Below are positions 30,654-38,661 of a stretch of 39,465 nucleotides of DNA, piece by piece. Source of the stretch: an uncultured bacterium. Lineage in GTDB: Bacteria > Chloroflexota > Anaerolineae > J036 > Brachytrichaceae. Both the position numbers and the translations under genes were made by a program. Below the pieces are notes generated by a model. It worked only from the letters and a program-made list of their open reading frames with translations, did not search any database and was not told the DNA's origin. How positions within the stretch are numbered: position 1 is the stretch's first letter; each line of letters starts with the position of its first letter. The stretch spans positions 1-39,465 of the forward strand of contig CAIXPS010000381.1 in the NCBI GenBank assembly GCA_903921365.1. The letters run 5' to 3'.

Positions 30654-31511
30654 TTGAACCCAGCCATTAACAGCGGCAGGCGATTGTTCGTCGTCCTGCT
30701 CGTTATCGCCATGTGCGCCGGGTGCGCGCGCATGGAGACGCCGAAGGTCACACCCGTGATCACCACATTTCGCGTCATTGCCGATGGTCCCACGGCGCCA
30801 TTGCTGAAGGCGCTCACTGCGGCCTATACCGATCTGCACCCGACGACTGCCTTCAACATGCAGTCCGCAAACAACCAGGCATCGGTCGATGCGCTGTATG
30901 CCGGGCAGGCCGATCTGGCCGGGGTGTCATTGCTTCCGCCTGCAGCGCCTGACCAGTCCTCGCTATGGGTGACCGATCTCGCCATCGACGGCGTCGCGGT
31001 CATTGTCAACCCGGCCAACCCAATCGACACACTGAGCCTGCCAGAAGTGCGCGATCTGTTCGCAGGTGTGCGCACGCGTTGGAGCGACTTTGGCGTCGTC
31101 GGCCTTGGCGATATCGATGTGGGCGTGCGCGAGGAGGGCGATGGCGCGCGCGATACATTCGATGACCGTGTGATGGACGGCGCGAAGCTGGGGCTGAACT
31201 GCATCGTGCTGCCATCCGCAGAAGTGGCGATGAACTTCGCGGCATACCAGACCACCGCCGTTGCCTATGTCTCTCGCGCGCGTATCACCGACACGGTCGC
31301 CCCGCCGGTGAAGATGATCGGTGTTGACGGTGTGCTGCCCACAAGGGCAAACATTGCCAGTGGCGCCTACCGGCTGTCGCACACGCTCAACCTGGTAGCG
31401 CTGTCTGAACCGCAGGGCGAGTTGCGCCAGTTCGTGGCGTGGATGCTTGGCAAAGACGGCCAGGCAATCGTTGGCCAGCTAAACTACGTTGAATTGACGC
31501 AGGCGAAATAA
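30654..31511 (+). CDS. PstS-like periplasmic/extracytoplasmic binding lipoprotein
   Basis: A 285-residue lipoprotein. A signal sequence with lipobox AMCAGC anchors it at the membrane. The remainder resembles PBP-like phosphate or anion binding proteins: 'VIADGPTAPLLKALTAAYTD', 'VDALYAGQADLAGVSL', 'DGVAVIVNPANPIDTLSLPE' and 'VRDLFAGVRTRWSDFG', the last a hallmark of PstS-type proteins (LS..ei..IF.G...W). The usual SxG-S/T ligand-binding loop is less clear, so phosphate is not certain. No permease is nearby. The start is a TTG at 30654 with AAGGG ten bases upstream. It follows the M28-like gene by 32 bases. Confidence 0.75.
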   Translation: MNPAINSGRRLFVVLLVIAMCAGCARMETPKVTPVITTFRVIADGPTAPLLKALTAAYTDLHPTTAFNMQSANNQASVDALYAGQADLAGVSLLPPAAPDQSSLWVTDLAIDGVAVIVNPANPIDTLSLPEVRDLFAGVRTRWSDFGVVGLGDIDVGVREEGDGARDTFDDRVMDGAKLGLNCIVLPSAEVAMNFAAYQTTAVAYVSRARITDTVAPPVKMIGVDGVLPTRANIASGAYRLSHTLNLVALSEPQGELRQFVAWMLGKDGQAIVGQLNYVELTQAK

Positions 31512-31551
31512 TGGAGTTCTTCCGTTCGGTGGATAAGATCGCGGAGCACAT

Positions 31552-32082
31552 ATGACGACAGTGAGTTTTGCAGTAGGTTCGCTCAACCCCGTTAAACTGG
31601 AAGCGCTGCGCACGGGTGTTGCTCAGCTATTTGATCACGCCGATGTCCGCGCGATTGAGGCGCCCTCTGGCGTCAGCGTGCAACCTGTAGGTGATGAAGA
31701 GATGATCGCCGGCGCCACACAGCGCGCGCAGTTTGTATTGCAGGCGTTACCGGATACGGACTATGGCGTTGGGCTGGAAGGGGGCGTGCTGGAGTTGAAA
31801 GAAGGGATGTTTGCGTGTGCGTGGTGCGTGATCGCGCATCGTTCCGGCAGTATCGGTCTGGCGTCTACAGGACGTTTTCTGTTGCCGCCCCGCGTGGCCG
31901 AACTTGTGCGCGGCGGCATGGAACTGGGTCACGCCGACGATGTGGTGTTTGGTCGCACCAACTCAAAACAACAGGAAGGCGCGGTCGGCATCCTGACGCA
32001 TGGCCGCCTCAACCGCGCGCAGTTCTACACGCCCGCCGTGCTGCTGGCGCTGGCGCGATTCGTGAACGAGGAACACTACTAA
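31552..32082 (+). CDS. DUF84 inosine/xanthosine triphosphatase (YjjX type)
   Basis: A 176-residue cytoplasmic enzyme of the NTPase_I-T (YjjX/COG1986) family that hydrolyses ITP and XTP and so keeps damaged purines out of nucleic acids. Visible motifs are 'FAVGSLNPVKLEALRTGV' at the N-terminus, 'GVSVQPVGDEEMIAGATQRA' and 'DYGVGLEGGV', and 'GRFLLPPRVAELVRGGMELG' with 'KQQEGAVGILTHGRLNR' towards the end. The length matches the family. GGAG precedes the ATG. It is the last plus-strand gene before the convergent dnaK. Confidence 0.92.
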   Translation: MTTVSFAVGSLNPVKLEALRTGVAQLFDHADVRAIEAPSGVSVQPVGDEEMIAGATQRAQFVLQALPDTDYGVGLEGGVLELKEGMFACAWCVIAHRSGSIGLASTGRFLLPPRVAELVRGGMELGHADDVVFGRTNSKQQEGAVGILTHGRLNRAQFYTPAVLLALARFVNEEHY

Positions 32083-32213
32083 CCCCCTGCGAAGGTTGCA
32101 GTCACGAAACACAACCCACAAAAGACCCTTCGCAGGGATGGTGTCACGAGTAAATCACCCCTGCGAAGGATACCCTGCCGCATTGAGTGCCTTGGAATTA
32201 ACCTTCGCAGGGG
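32083..32213. repeat. Second cluster of REP-like palindromes, alternating orientation
   Basis: Four copies sit at 32083-32097 (CCCCTGCGAAGGTT core), 32125-32138 (ACCCTTCGCAGGGA), 32157-32171 (ACCCCTGCGAAGGAT) and 32200-32213 (AACCTTCGCAGGGG). Orientations alternate as TGCGAAG, CTTCGCA, TGCGAAG, CTTCGCA, so neighbouring copies can pair into long stems. They fill the whole gap between the convergent DUF84 and dnaK genes. The core CTTCGCA is shared with the cluster at 3928-4039. Confidence 0.85.
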
Positions 32214-32221
32214 ATTTCAGA

Positions 32222-34105
32222 TCAGACGGAGCGGAACTCGCCTTCGACCACGCCTTCTTCCTCAGTCCCCTTCGATTGGGGGGTGTCGTCAGGCTGACCG
32301 CCGCCCGCGTTAGCCGCAGTGCTCATCTTTGTCGCCTGCGCCTGTAGCGTCTCTGTAGCCTTCTTGATGCGACTCTGGTCGTCGGTCTTCAACGCGTCGC
32401 GCAGGTCGTTCAGCGCGCCTTCAACGCTCGCGCGGTCCGCAGCGCTGACTTTGTCGCCGAGCTCCTTGAGCGACTTCTCAACGGAGTACACCAGGCTGTC
32501 GCCGATGTTGCGCGCCTCGACGGTTTCCTTGCGCTTGGCGTCCTGAACCGCATTGCGCTGCGCTTCCTGCACCATCCGCTCCACATCCTGCTTGTTCAGG
32601 TTGGTGCTTGCGGTGATGCTGATGTGCTGCTCTTTACCAGTCGCCTTGTCCTTGGCCAACACATTCAGAATGCCGTTCGCGTCGATATCGAACGTTACTT
32701 CGATCTGCGGGATGCCTCGCGGCGCCGGCGGCAGCCCGTCCAGCCGGAACTGACCGAGCATCATGTTGTCCGCGGCCATCGGGCGTTCGCCCTGGAACAC
32801 GCGCACATCCACCCCGCTCTGGCTGTCCTCGGCCGTGCTGAATATCTCGCTCTTGCGCGAAGGGATCGTCGTGTTGCGTGTGATCAACGGCGTCATGACG
32901 CCGCCCAATGTCTCAAGCCCCAGGCTCAAGGGCGTCACGTCGAGCAACAGCACGTCCTTGACTTCGCCGCCCAGCACGCCGCCCTGGATCGCCGCGCCAA
33001 CGGCTACGACTTCATCCGGGTTGACGCTCTTGTTCGGCTCTTTGCCGCCGGTGATATCCTTCACGAGCGCCTGGATCATCGGCATGCGCGTCGCGCCGCC
33101 GACGAGCACGACCTCGTCAATGTCCTTGATTGCCAGCTTGGCGTCCTTGAGCGCCTGTTCGACCGGGCCGCGCACGCGCTTGACCAGCGCTTCGCTCATC
33201 TGCTCGAACTTCGAGCGGGTGATCTTTACAATCAGGTGCTTCGGGCCGTTCTGGTCAGCGGTGACGTACGGCAAGTTGATCTCCGTCTCCATCAGCGCAG
33301 ACAACTCGATCTTGGCCTTCTCGGCAGCCTCGCGGATGCGCTGCAGCGCCTGGCGATCGCTGCGCAGGTCAACGCCTTGTTCCTTCTTGAACTCGCCGAT
33401 GACCCACTCCATAATCGCGGCATCCCAGTCGTCGCCGCCCAGATGCGTGTCGCCGCTAGTGGACTTCACCTCCACCACGCCTTCGCCCACGTCGAGGACG
33501 CTGACGTCGAAGGTGCCGCCGCCCAGGTCAAAGACCAGGATCGTCTCATCCTTCTTCTTGTCCAGGCCATAGGCCAGCGCCGCCGCCGTTGGTTCGTTGA
33601 TGATGCGCAACACTTCCAGCCCGGCAATCTGGCCAGCGTCTTTAGTCGCCTGGCGCTGGCTGTCGTTAAAGTAAGCAGGAACGGTGATGACCGCCTGCGT
33701 GACTGGCTCACCCAGGTAGGACTCCGCGTCAGCCTTGAGCTTCCCCAGAATCATGGAACTGATTTCCTGCGGTGTGTAAGTCTTGTTGGTGTTGGCGATC
33801 TTAATGCGGGCGTCGGCAGTCGGCCCCTGCACCACAGGATACGGCACGCGCTTGCGTTCGCTTTCCACTTCGTCGTAGCGGCGTCCCATGAAGCGTTTGA
33901 TGGAGAACACCGTGTTCTCCGGGTTGACCACTGCCTGGCGCTTAGCCGGTTGGCCTACGACGCGCTCGCCGTTCTTATTAAAGCCCACCACTGAGGGTAG
34001 CAGGTTGCTGCCTTCCGAGGTGGGGATAACCGTCGGGCTGCCGCCTTCCAGCACTGCAACCACGCTGTTTGTCGTTCCCAGATCGATTCCTATAATTTTT
34101 GACAT
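32222..34105 (-). CDS. dnaK: Molecular chaperone DnaK (Hsp70)
   Basis: DnaK binds exposed hydrophobic segments of proteins in an ATP-driven cycle with DnaJ and GrpE. The 627-residue protein has the ATPase domain with GIDLGTTNS (5-13), '[16 protein letters not shown]', '[20 protein letters not shown]' and '[10 protein letters not shown]', the linker [12 protein letters not shown], a substrate-binding domain and a helical lid. It ends '[13 protein letters not shown]', a variant of the EEVD-like acidic tail. The ATG at 34105 has AAGGGGTG upstream. grpE and dnaJ are not adjacent, and no CIRCE element is found in front of it. Confidence 0.98.
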   Translation of the reverse strand: MSKIIGIDLGTTNSVVAVLEGGSPTVIPTSEGSNLLPSVVGFNKNGERVVGQPAKRQAVVNPENTVFSIKRFMGRRYDEVESERKRVPYPVVQGPTADARIKIANTNKTYTPQEISSMILGKLKADAESYLGEPVTQAVITVPAYFNDSQRQATKDAGQIAGLEVLRIINEPTAAALAYGLDKKKDETILVFDLGGGTFDVSVLDVGEGVVEVKSTSGDTHLGGDDWDAAIMEWVIGEFKKEQGVDLRSDRQALQRIREAAEKAKIELSALMETEINLPYVTADQNGPKHLIVKITRSKFEQMSEALVKRVRGPVEQALKDAKLAIKDIDEVVLVGGATRMPMIQALVKDITGGKEPNKSVNPDEVVAVGAAIQGGVLGGEVKDVLLLDVTPLSLGLETLGGVMTPLITRNTTIPSRKSEIFSTAEDSQSGVDVRVFQGERPMAADNMMLGQFRLDGLPPAPRGIPQIEVTFDIDANGILNVLAKDKATGKEQHISITASTNLNKQDVERMVQEAQRNAVQDAKRKETVEARNIGDSLVYSVEKSLKELGDKVSAADRASVEGALNDLRDALKTDDQSRIKKATETLQAQATKMSTAANAGGGQPDDTPQSKGTEEEGVVEGEFRSV

Positions 34106-34162
34106 TTTTTCACCCCTTCTGATACGTTCTTATCTATTTGAGTATGAGGATAGGGACGTTCA

Positions 34163-34200
34163 GTTAGACGAATAATGGCGCTCTGTTAGTGAAGTGTTAG
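34163..34200 (-). promoter_or_regulatory. Three helically phased CTAAC repeats upstream of dnaK
   Basis: On the dnaK strand CTAAC occurs at 34196-34200, 34185-34189 and 34163-34167, spaced 11 and 22 bases, that is one and two helical turns. The first two are within CTAACA-CTTCA-CTAACA. Direct repeats in phase are typical of sites for response-regulator-like activators. A weak CATTAT -10 candidate lies between the second and third copy. Confidence 0.4.
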
Positions 34201-34211
34201 AAGGCCTGTGT

Positions 34212-34248
34212 GAAAAAATAAAAGGGCGACACGATGCCGTGTCGCCCT
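34212..34248 (-). terminator. Intrinsic terminator of the small gene upstream of dnaK
   Basis: On the minus strand AGGGCGACACG and CGTGTCGCCCT (34238-34248 with 34223-34233) form an 11-base perfect stem with a 4-base loop, followed by TTTATTTTTT (to 34212). This is a textbook factor-independent terminator, 29 bases after the stop codon of the 52-residue gene. Confidence 0.9.
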
Positions 34249-34276
34249 CGACTGATCCAGTGTTGCGGGACTGTCG

Positions 34277-34435
34277 TTACCTGATCATTCCCACGCGGCG
34301 CATCCATTCCACGCGCGCCTGCAAGTATTCCAGCGAGACATGTTCAGCCTTGGCAATCGCTGACCAGTCTGGCAAACCAAGCTTGGCTGATTTGATGGCG
34401 TCCATAATCAGTTTTTCGAGCTTAGTGGGTTTCAT
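34277..34435 (-). CDS. Small conserved-looking protein, 52 residues, HTH-like
   Basis: The frame runs from ATG at 34435 to TAA at 34277 and reads MKPTKLEKLIMDAIKSAKLG then LPDWSAIAKAEHVSLEYLQA then RVEWMRRVGMIR. It is predicted to be nearly all helical, with 'WSAIAKAEHVSLEYLQARV' resembling a helix-turn-helix ending at a wing-less Arg-rich tail. Support for a real gene: a strong terminator directly downstream, a TATAAT (34489-34494, minus strand) upstream, and it fits cleanly between dnaK and the phosphatase gene. No function is recognised; a small DNA-binding protein is an inference. Confidence 0.65.
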   Translation of the reverse strand: MKPTKLEKLIMDAIKSAKLGLPDWSAIAKAEHVSLEYLQARVEWMRRVGMIR

Positions 34436-34488
34436 ATCGGTTTTATCCACTTTATTACATAACGGGCGGAACGCCCTACCTCATTACA

Positions 34489-34494
34489 ATTATA
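34489..34494 (-). promoter_or_regulatory. Candidate -10 box for the 52-residue gene
   Basis: An exact TATAAT on the minus strand overlaps the stop codon of the phosphatase gene, 53 bases upstream of the ATG at 34435. A short hairpin GGGCG-GAA-CGCCC (34464-34476) would lie in the leader. No good -35 is visible. Confidence 0.4.
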
Positions 34495-35188
34495 CTACTT
34501 GATTCAGGTTCACCAGCATCACATGCCCTTTCATCACCATAACGGTGCTGACGGAAGCGGGTGAAGCGCCGATGCGTTGGAAATTGTCCAACGGCATGCC
34601 GAGGAAATGCGCCACGGCGGCCTTGATCGGGTCGTTATGCATCACCACGGCGATCATCACCGGGGGTTTGCGTTCCACCTCTGCGGGCGGTTTGGGCGTC
34701 TCGCCGTTTGCGCCTGGTTCCGGTTTGGGTTCAGGCGGCTTAGGGGGCTCCGGGTCAGCGTGTGCGGCGCAGATGCGTTCCAACTCGGCGACCACGCGCG
34801 CCTGCATCTCAACCAGCGATTCGCCCTTGGGCAGCCGCCCCTCAGAGGGTTTTTCGACGATGGTTTTCCAGTTGTCCTTTGTCTCAGGTGACTCGCCCAG
34901 TTCCTTGATGAGCCGGCCGGTGTAGTCGCCCGCGTTGGTATCCGCCAGCCCGGGGCGAATGGTGATTGGCAACCCGCGCGGCGCCGCGATTCCCCACGCC
35001 GTTTCAATGGCGCGTTCCAGGTGGCTGGCATACACTGCGGCAATCGGCTGTTTCTCCAACAGTCTGGCCAACGCCTGCGCCTGCGAACGACCCTCTTCGT
35101 TCAGGTGGATGTTGGGCGCTTGTCCGGGCAGACGCCCGGTTTTAACGTAATCGTTTGTTGCGTGTCGGATGAGTAATAGTATGGGCAT
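34490..35188 (-). CDS. Histidine phosphatase family protein (phosphoglycerate mutase-like)
   Basis: A 232-residue cytoplasmic phosphatase. The catalytic motif is LLLIRHATND (RHG variant, His9), followed by 'LNEEGRSQAQALARLL', 'VYASHLERAIETA' and the second catalytic His in 'VVMHNDPIKAAVAHFLGM'. A Pro/Glu/Lys-rich insertion of about 30 residues ('DPEPPKPPEPKPEP' onwards) separates the last helix from the second His motif. Substrate in this family cannot be told from sequence (phosphosugars, nucleotides, or cofactors). AGGA is present upstream of the ATG. It is 20 bases from the LysM-M23 gene upstream. Confidence 0.9.
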   Translation of the reverse strand: MPILLLIRHATNDYVKTGRLPGQAPNIHLNEEGRSQAQALARLLEKQPIAAVYASHLERAIETAWGIAAPRGLPITIRPGLADTNAGDYTGRLIKELGESPETKDNWKTIVEKPSEGRLPKGESLVEMQARVVAELERICAAHADPEPPKPPEPKPEPGANGETPKPPAEVERKPPVMIAVVMHNDPIKAAVAHFLGMPLDNFQRIGASPASVSTVMVMKGHVMLVNLNQVV

Positions 35189-35208
35189 GGAGTGTCCTGT
35201 TCAGAGAA

Positions 35209-36360
35209 TCAAGGCAAATAGAAGAGCGGGTTCTGCTGCACGCCGCCATAGCGCACCTCGAAATGCAGGTGTGGGCCGGTGGAACGCCCGGTGCTGCCCA
35301 TGGCGGCGATGATCTGGCCGCGGGCGACGGCCTGGCCGGGTTCTACGTAATACTGGCTGAGGTGGCCGTACAGGGTTGAAAACCCATTGCCGTGGTTGAT
35401 GATAACCATGTAGCCATATCCGGTGTTGTCCCAGCCTGCGGCGCTGACGTAGCCGCCATCCGCCGCCCCGATTGGGATGCCGATGGCGTTGGCAATGTCG
35501 ATACCACGGTGGTAGGCATAGTAGCCCTGCGTCAGAAAGCCGTTCGTTGGCCATTGGAATTGACCACTGCCAGAAGCACTGACCGCCGGCCCGGAGTACG
35601 TGGTGTAGGCGCTCCCAGTTGATGCGACGCTGGCGGCTTCTACCGGTTTGGCCACAAAGGGTTTTATCCCGTTCGGGATCATGATGCGCGAGTCGGCCAC
35701 CAGGTTGGCGCCGGCCGTCAGGTTGTTCATCGGATAACTGACAATCTCTTCCGGCTTGGCTTTAAACTTCTCTGCGATCCCGGAGAGCGTGTCAGCGCTC
35801 TCTACCGTGTACCAAATGCCGTCGATCGGCGGGATGTTGATGACCTGGCCGATGCTTAGGCGGTCGGGCGCGTCTTCTACATCCTTGTTGGACCACACCA
35901 GCGTAGTTGGCAGCAATCGGAATCGCGCGGCGATTGTCTCAATCGTGTCGCCCCCCTGCACCGTATAACTGATGATCCCGCTGCGGGTTTCGGAGGGTGC
36001 GATGGTTTCGGCTACGACGCGCCGTGACACTAAACCGCCGTCCTGGTTAATGATCGAGATATACGACGACACCGCAGCGGGTGAAAAGACGCGTCCACCG
36101 CCGTTGCCGGATTGATCGTTCGTGAGCGGGTTCGGATTCGCGAGGGGGTTGGCGGCGGGTTTGGGAGCGCCGCCGATGCGCGCGCCCGCCAGCACAACGG
36201 CGAGCAGTGCGACAGCAATGATGGCGATATGCGATGTGAAACGGCCAGTCGTCACCAGCATGCGCCAGCGCACTTCTTCTGACGCGAGGTAAACACGCGC
36301 AACGCGTTGTACAACACGCGCTCGCACAGCTAACCGTTGTGTTAATAAGGGGCGTTTCAC
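35209..36360 (-). CDS. LysM-domain M23 metallopeptidase (second of tandem pair)
   Basis: A cell-envelope peptidase of 383 residues. One membrane segment (about residues 43-61) anchors or exports it. Two LysM modules that bind peptidoglycan follow at about 130-178 ('YTVQGGDTIETIAARF') and 183-230 ('YTVESADTLSGIAEKF'). The C-terminal M23 domain has the zinc ligands HRGID (His284, Asp288) and HLHF (His364, His366), with the substrate-side His in 'LYGHLSQY'. All catalytic residues are present, so it should cleave peptide crosslinks in the wall or activate such enzymes. The start is a GTG at 36360 with no strong ribosome-binding site; an ATG 33 codons later is possible. Confidence 0.92.
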   Translation of the reverse strand: MKRPLLTQRLAVRARVVQRVARVYLASEEVRWRMLVTTGRFTSHIAIIAVALLAVVLAGARIGGAPKPAANPLANPNPLTNDQSGNGGGRVFSPAAVSSYISIINQDGGLVSRRVVAETIAPSETRSGIISYTVQGGDTIETIAARFRLLPTTLVWSNKDVEDAPDRLSIGQVINIPPIDGIWYTVESADTLSGIAEKFKAKPEEIVSYPMNNLTAGANLVADSRIMIPNGIKPFVAKPVEAASVASTGSAYTTYSGPAVSASGSGQFQWPTNGFLTQGYYAYHRGIDIANAIGIPIGAADGGYVSAAGWDNTGYGYMVIINHGNGFSTLYGHLSQYYVEPGQAVARGQIIAAMGSTGRSTGPHLHFEVRYGGVQQNPLFYLP

Positions 36361-36429
36361 TATGTGTTCTTAAACCAGCGCATGGTATCAGCTATGTGCG
36401 CAATCATACTTTGGTTTTTATCAGCGCGT

Positions 36430-37608
36430 TTATGGCGCAGGGAGAATGCTCCATGGGTTGAGCGCGATGCCCCCTCTGCGTATCTCGAAGTGCAGATGCG
36501 GCCCTGTGGAGTTTCCAACTGACCCGATGGCTGCGATCTGGGTGCCTTTTAACACTTGCTGGCCGCACGTGACGAACAACTGGCTGGCGTGGGCATACAG
36601 CGTCTGGTAGCCGTTGCCATGATCGATCACCACATAGTGGCCATAGCCAACCGGCGCGCCAGCGGCGTTGAGCGAGTAACCGGCATAAATGACCGTCCCG
36701 CTGTCCGCGGCGTATATCGGATCGGCCATGTGGCCGGAGAAGTCGAGGCCGGGGTGCCACGCGCTGAAGTTGTAGCCCGACAGGTAATGGGCGTTGGCAG
36801 GATAGATAAAACCACCCGTGCCCAGCGCTGGAATAGCAACTTCACCGCACGTGCCAACGCTATAAACCTTTACCCCGGTGGTCGTCTGACGCACCTCAAC
36901 GGGTTTGGGAATCTGCCACACCACCGTCTCTCGCTGGCCGCCTGGGATGAAGAGTTGCTGACCGGCGATTAAGACCTGGTTGATGTCGCGCAACCCATTG
37001 ACCGGATCCTTTAGTATCTCCTCGGTCGTCGCCTTGAATCGGCGCGCCATGATCGCGATAGTGTCGCCTTCCTGCGCCGTCGTGATCAACCCGTTGCTGG
37101 GCGGGATGAGCAGATCGATGCCGAGGCGAAGAAAGTCAGGGTTGTCCTTGAGTGTCCCATAGTTTGACCAGAGCACCGTCTCCGGGGCAAGGCCGAAGGC
37201 TCCGGCGATGCCGAAGAGTGTGTCGCCTGACTGTACCGTGTAGGTGATCAGCCCGCGCGATATCGGCGCAATGATGGTCGTGTTATCTGCAGAAACTGTA
37301 TTCGAGATCGGGGCGAAGCTGCGCACGATCGAACTTTCGTCGATGGCAACGCCGGCGCCACTCGCATCGACCGGCGCCGGAAGCGGATACGCAGTGGTGT
37401 TGCGTTTGATCGGAAGGTTCAAGGAAGTGTCGGCGGGTTTCTCAAGGGGAGCGCTCTGTGCCTGTGGCAGGTTTGCGGTTGCGAGCATCACTGCAACCAG
37501 GGTGATCGCTAATACAGTCAGATGGGTGATGTACCGTGATGCTCCTGCGATGCGCAGGCGTGTGCTCTTGCTCCGCCAGAACTTTACATAACCGAAACGC
37601 TTATCCAT
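36430..37608 (-). CDS. LysM-domain M23 metallopeptidase (first of tandem pair)
   Basis: A 392-residue paralogue of the next gene with the same order: membrane segment (about 28-46), LysM at about 121-169 ('YTVQSGDTLFGIAGAFGL') and 174-222 ('TAQEGDTIAIMARRF'), and M23 with 'WHPGLDFSG' (His285, Asp289), 'LYAHASQL' and 'GPHLHFEI' (His371, His373). Two cysteines (254, 348) are unique to this copy and could form a disulfide. A TATAAT box (37617-37622) ends eight bases before the ATG, so the mRNA probably has no leader. It likely acts on peptidoglycan outside the membrane. Confidence 0.92.
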   Translation of the reverse strand: MDKRFGYVKFWRSKSTRLRIAGASRYITHLTVLAITLVAVMLATANLPQAQSAPLEKPADTSLNLPIKRNTTAYPLPAPVDASGAGVAIDESSIVRSFAPISNTVSADNTTIIAPISRGLITYTVQSGDTLFGIAGAFGLAPETVLWSNYGTLKDNPDFLRLGIDLLIPPSNGLITTAQEGDTIAIMARRFKATTEEILKDPVNGLRDINQVLIAGQQLFIPGGQRETVVWQIPKPVEVRQTTTGVKVYSVGTCGEVAIPALGTGGFIYPANAHYLSGYNFSAWHPGLDFSGHMADPIYAADSGTVIYAGYSLNAAGAPVGYGHYVVIDHGNGYQTLYAHASQLFVTCGQQVLKGTQIAAIGSVGNSTGPHLHFEIRRGGIALNPWSILPAP

Positions 37609-37616
37609 CCGCCGCG

Positions 37617-37622
37617 ATTATA
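37617..37622 (-). promoter_or_regulatory. -10 box of the first LysM-M23 gene (leaderless geometry)
   Basis: TATAAT on the minus strand is followed by eight bases (CGCGGCGG) and then ATG, the same distance as at 13048-13062. The GCGG just before the ATG is not a Shine-Dalgarno sequence. Confidence 0.5.
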
Positions 37623-37700
37623 CAGCGCTCACCGCGGCGATCTCTTTCCGGCAATGGCCGGGCGCGCAAAGGCGTAACCCGGCCACCGTGTCGGTGTCGG

Positions 37701-38174
37701 CTACTCTTTTGGCAGCGGTGTTGTTGGCGTCGTTACCGTGGGCTCAGATGGATCAGCTTCCCGATAGGAGAGCGCCATCGGCGCTGGCATCACCTGGGGC
37801 GCCGCAACGGGGGCGACGGGCTGAACGGGTTGCTGCGTCTGCAACAACTGGCGCAGGTAGTCCGCACTGATGCGCGTATTCTGTTCAGTGTCGATCAGGA
37901 CATACAGATACTCGGCGCTCGCCAGCAGCACGATGAAGCTGATGACTCCGAACACGATGATGCCGATGGCGCTGGCGATCCCGGCAACCACACTGGCGAA
38001 AGCGGCTGAGTTGCCCCTGTTCAGGTTTTCCAGAGCCTGCATCGAGATGTATCCCGTTAGACCAGCGATAACAGCCCCGATCGCCCCCAGGATGCCCAGC
38101 ACCAGCGATACCCAGGCCAGCACCTGGCAAATGAAAGCGACGAAACGCAGAGCGCGATATTTCTTCTTTATCAT
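37701..38174 (-). CDS. Small membrane protein of unknown function
   Basis: A 157-residue protein with two strongly hydrophobic segments (about 11-41 and 61-86) separated by a short loop, then a cytoplasmic or external tail rich in Gln, Pro and Ala ('QTQQPVQPVAPVAAPQVMPA') ending in Thr/Pro. The small-residue pattern in the first helix ('VLGILGAIGAVIAGLTGYIS') suggests tight helix packing. I do not recognise the family. The ATG at 38174 has AAAGGAG upstream, and a TATACT (38204-38209, minus strand) provides a -10. It is divergent from yajC. Confidence 0.8.
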   Translation of the reverse strand: MIKKKYRALRFVAFICQVLAWVSLVLGILGAIGAVIAGLTGYISMQALENLNRGNSAAFASVVAGIASAIGIIVFGVISFIVLLASAEYLYVLIDTEQNTRISADYLRQLLQTQQPVQPVAPVAAPQVMPAPMALSYREADPSEPTVTTPTTPLPKE

Positions 38175-38203
38175 CTAAGCTACTCCTTTATCTTCGTTGA
38201 TTA

Positions 38204-38209
38204 AGTATA
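38204..38209 (-). promoter_or_regulatory. Candidate -10 box of the small membrane protein gene
   Basis: TATACT on the minus strand lies 29 bases upstream of the start codon, leaving room for the AAAGGAG ribosome-binding site. No clear -35. Confidence 0.4.
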
Positions 38210-38243
38210 AGCGCATGTTTGTTTGTGGTTTGAACCCGCTGGG

Positions 38244-38249
38244 TATAAT
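38244..38249 (+). promoter_or_regulatory. Candidate -10 box of yajC
   Basis: An exact TATAAT ends 11 bases before the yajC ATG, so the leader would be only about four or five bases. It is divergent from the -10 at 38204-38209. Confidence 0.5.
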
Positions 38250-38260
38250 GAGAACGCATT

Positions 38261-38629
38261 ATGGATCAAACAAACTTTGGCATTGTCATCGTCATTACAT
38301 CGATTGCGCTCGTTTTCATTCTCATCTGGATCGTTGTGGTGCTTCCACAGAACCGCGCGCGCAAGGTTCAAGAGGAAGTGGTCAGCGACCTGAAAGTGGG
38401 CGACCAGATCGTCACCGTTGGCGGCCTGATTGGCAAACTGACCTATCTCAATACTGCTGAAGACCTGGCGCGCATCGAGATCGCCAGCGGCGTCGAAGTC
38501 CGCATCATCCCGGCAGCGATCAGCCACCCGCTCGATTACAAGCAACGCATGCAAAAGGCCAAGCGCGATGAGATCATGGACAAGCGCAAACCCAGAGAGC
38601 AGCACAGCGGCCGCAAGCAGAAGTCCTGA
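38261..38629 (+). CDS. yajC: Preprotein translocase subunit YajC
   Basis: YajC is a small single-pass protein associated with SecDF and the Sec translocon. The 122-residue sequence has one membrane helix (residues about 8-29, '[20 protein letters not shown]') followed at once by PQNRARK (family pattern RPQxKR). A conserved small domain then begins '[20 protein letters not shown]' and includes '[16 protein letters not shown]'. The tail is long and basic ([16 protein letters not shown]). secD, secF and tgt, its common neighbours, are not adjacent; trmD follows by 32 bases. Confidence 0.93.
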   Translation: MDQTNFGIVIVITSIALVFILIWIVVVLPQNRARKVQEEVVSDLKVGDQIVTVGGLIGKLTYLNTAEDLARIEIASGVEVRIIPAAISHPLDYKQRMQKAKRDEIMDKRKPREQHSGRKQKS

Positions 38630-38661
38630 TCGCGTCTTCGATATCGACGCCCCCTAACCCC

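Noticed and set aside
32624-33994. 456-codon plus-strand open frame opposite dnaK
   Set aside because: Known type of antisense open frame opposite Hsp70 genes; composition follows the dnaK codons.
34106-34200. CIRCE operator for HrcA in front of dnaK
   Set aside because: TTAGCACTC-N9-GAGTGCTAA is not present, even allowing two mismatches per arm.
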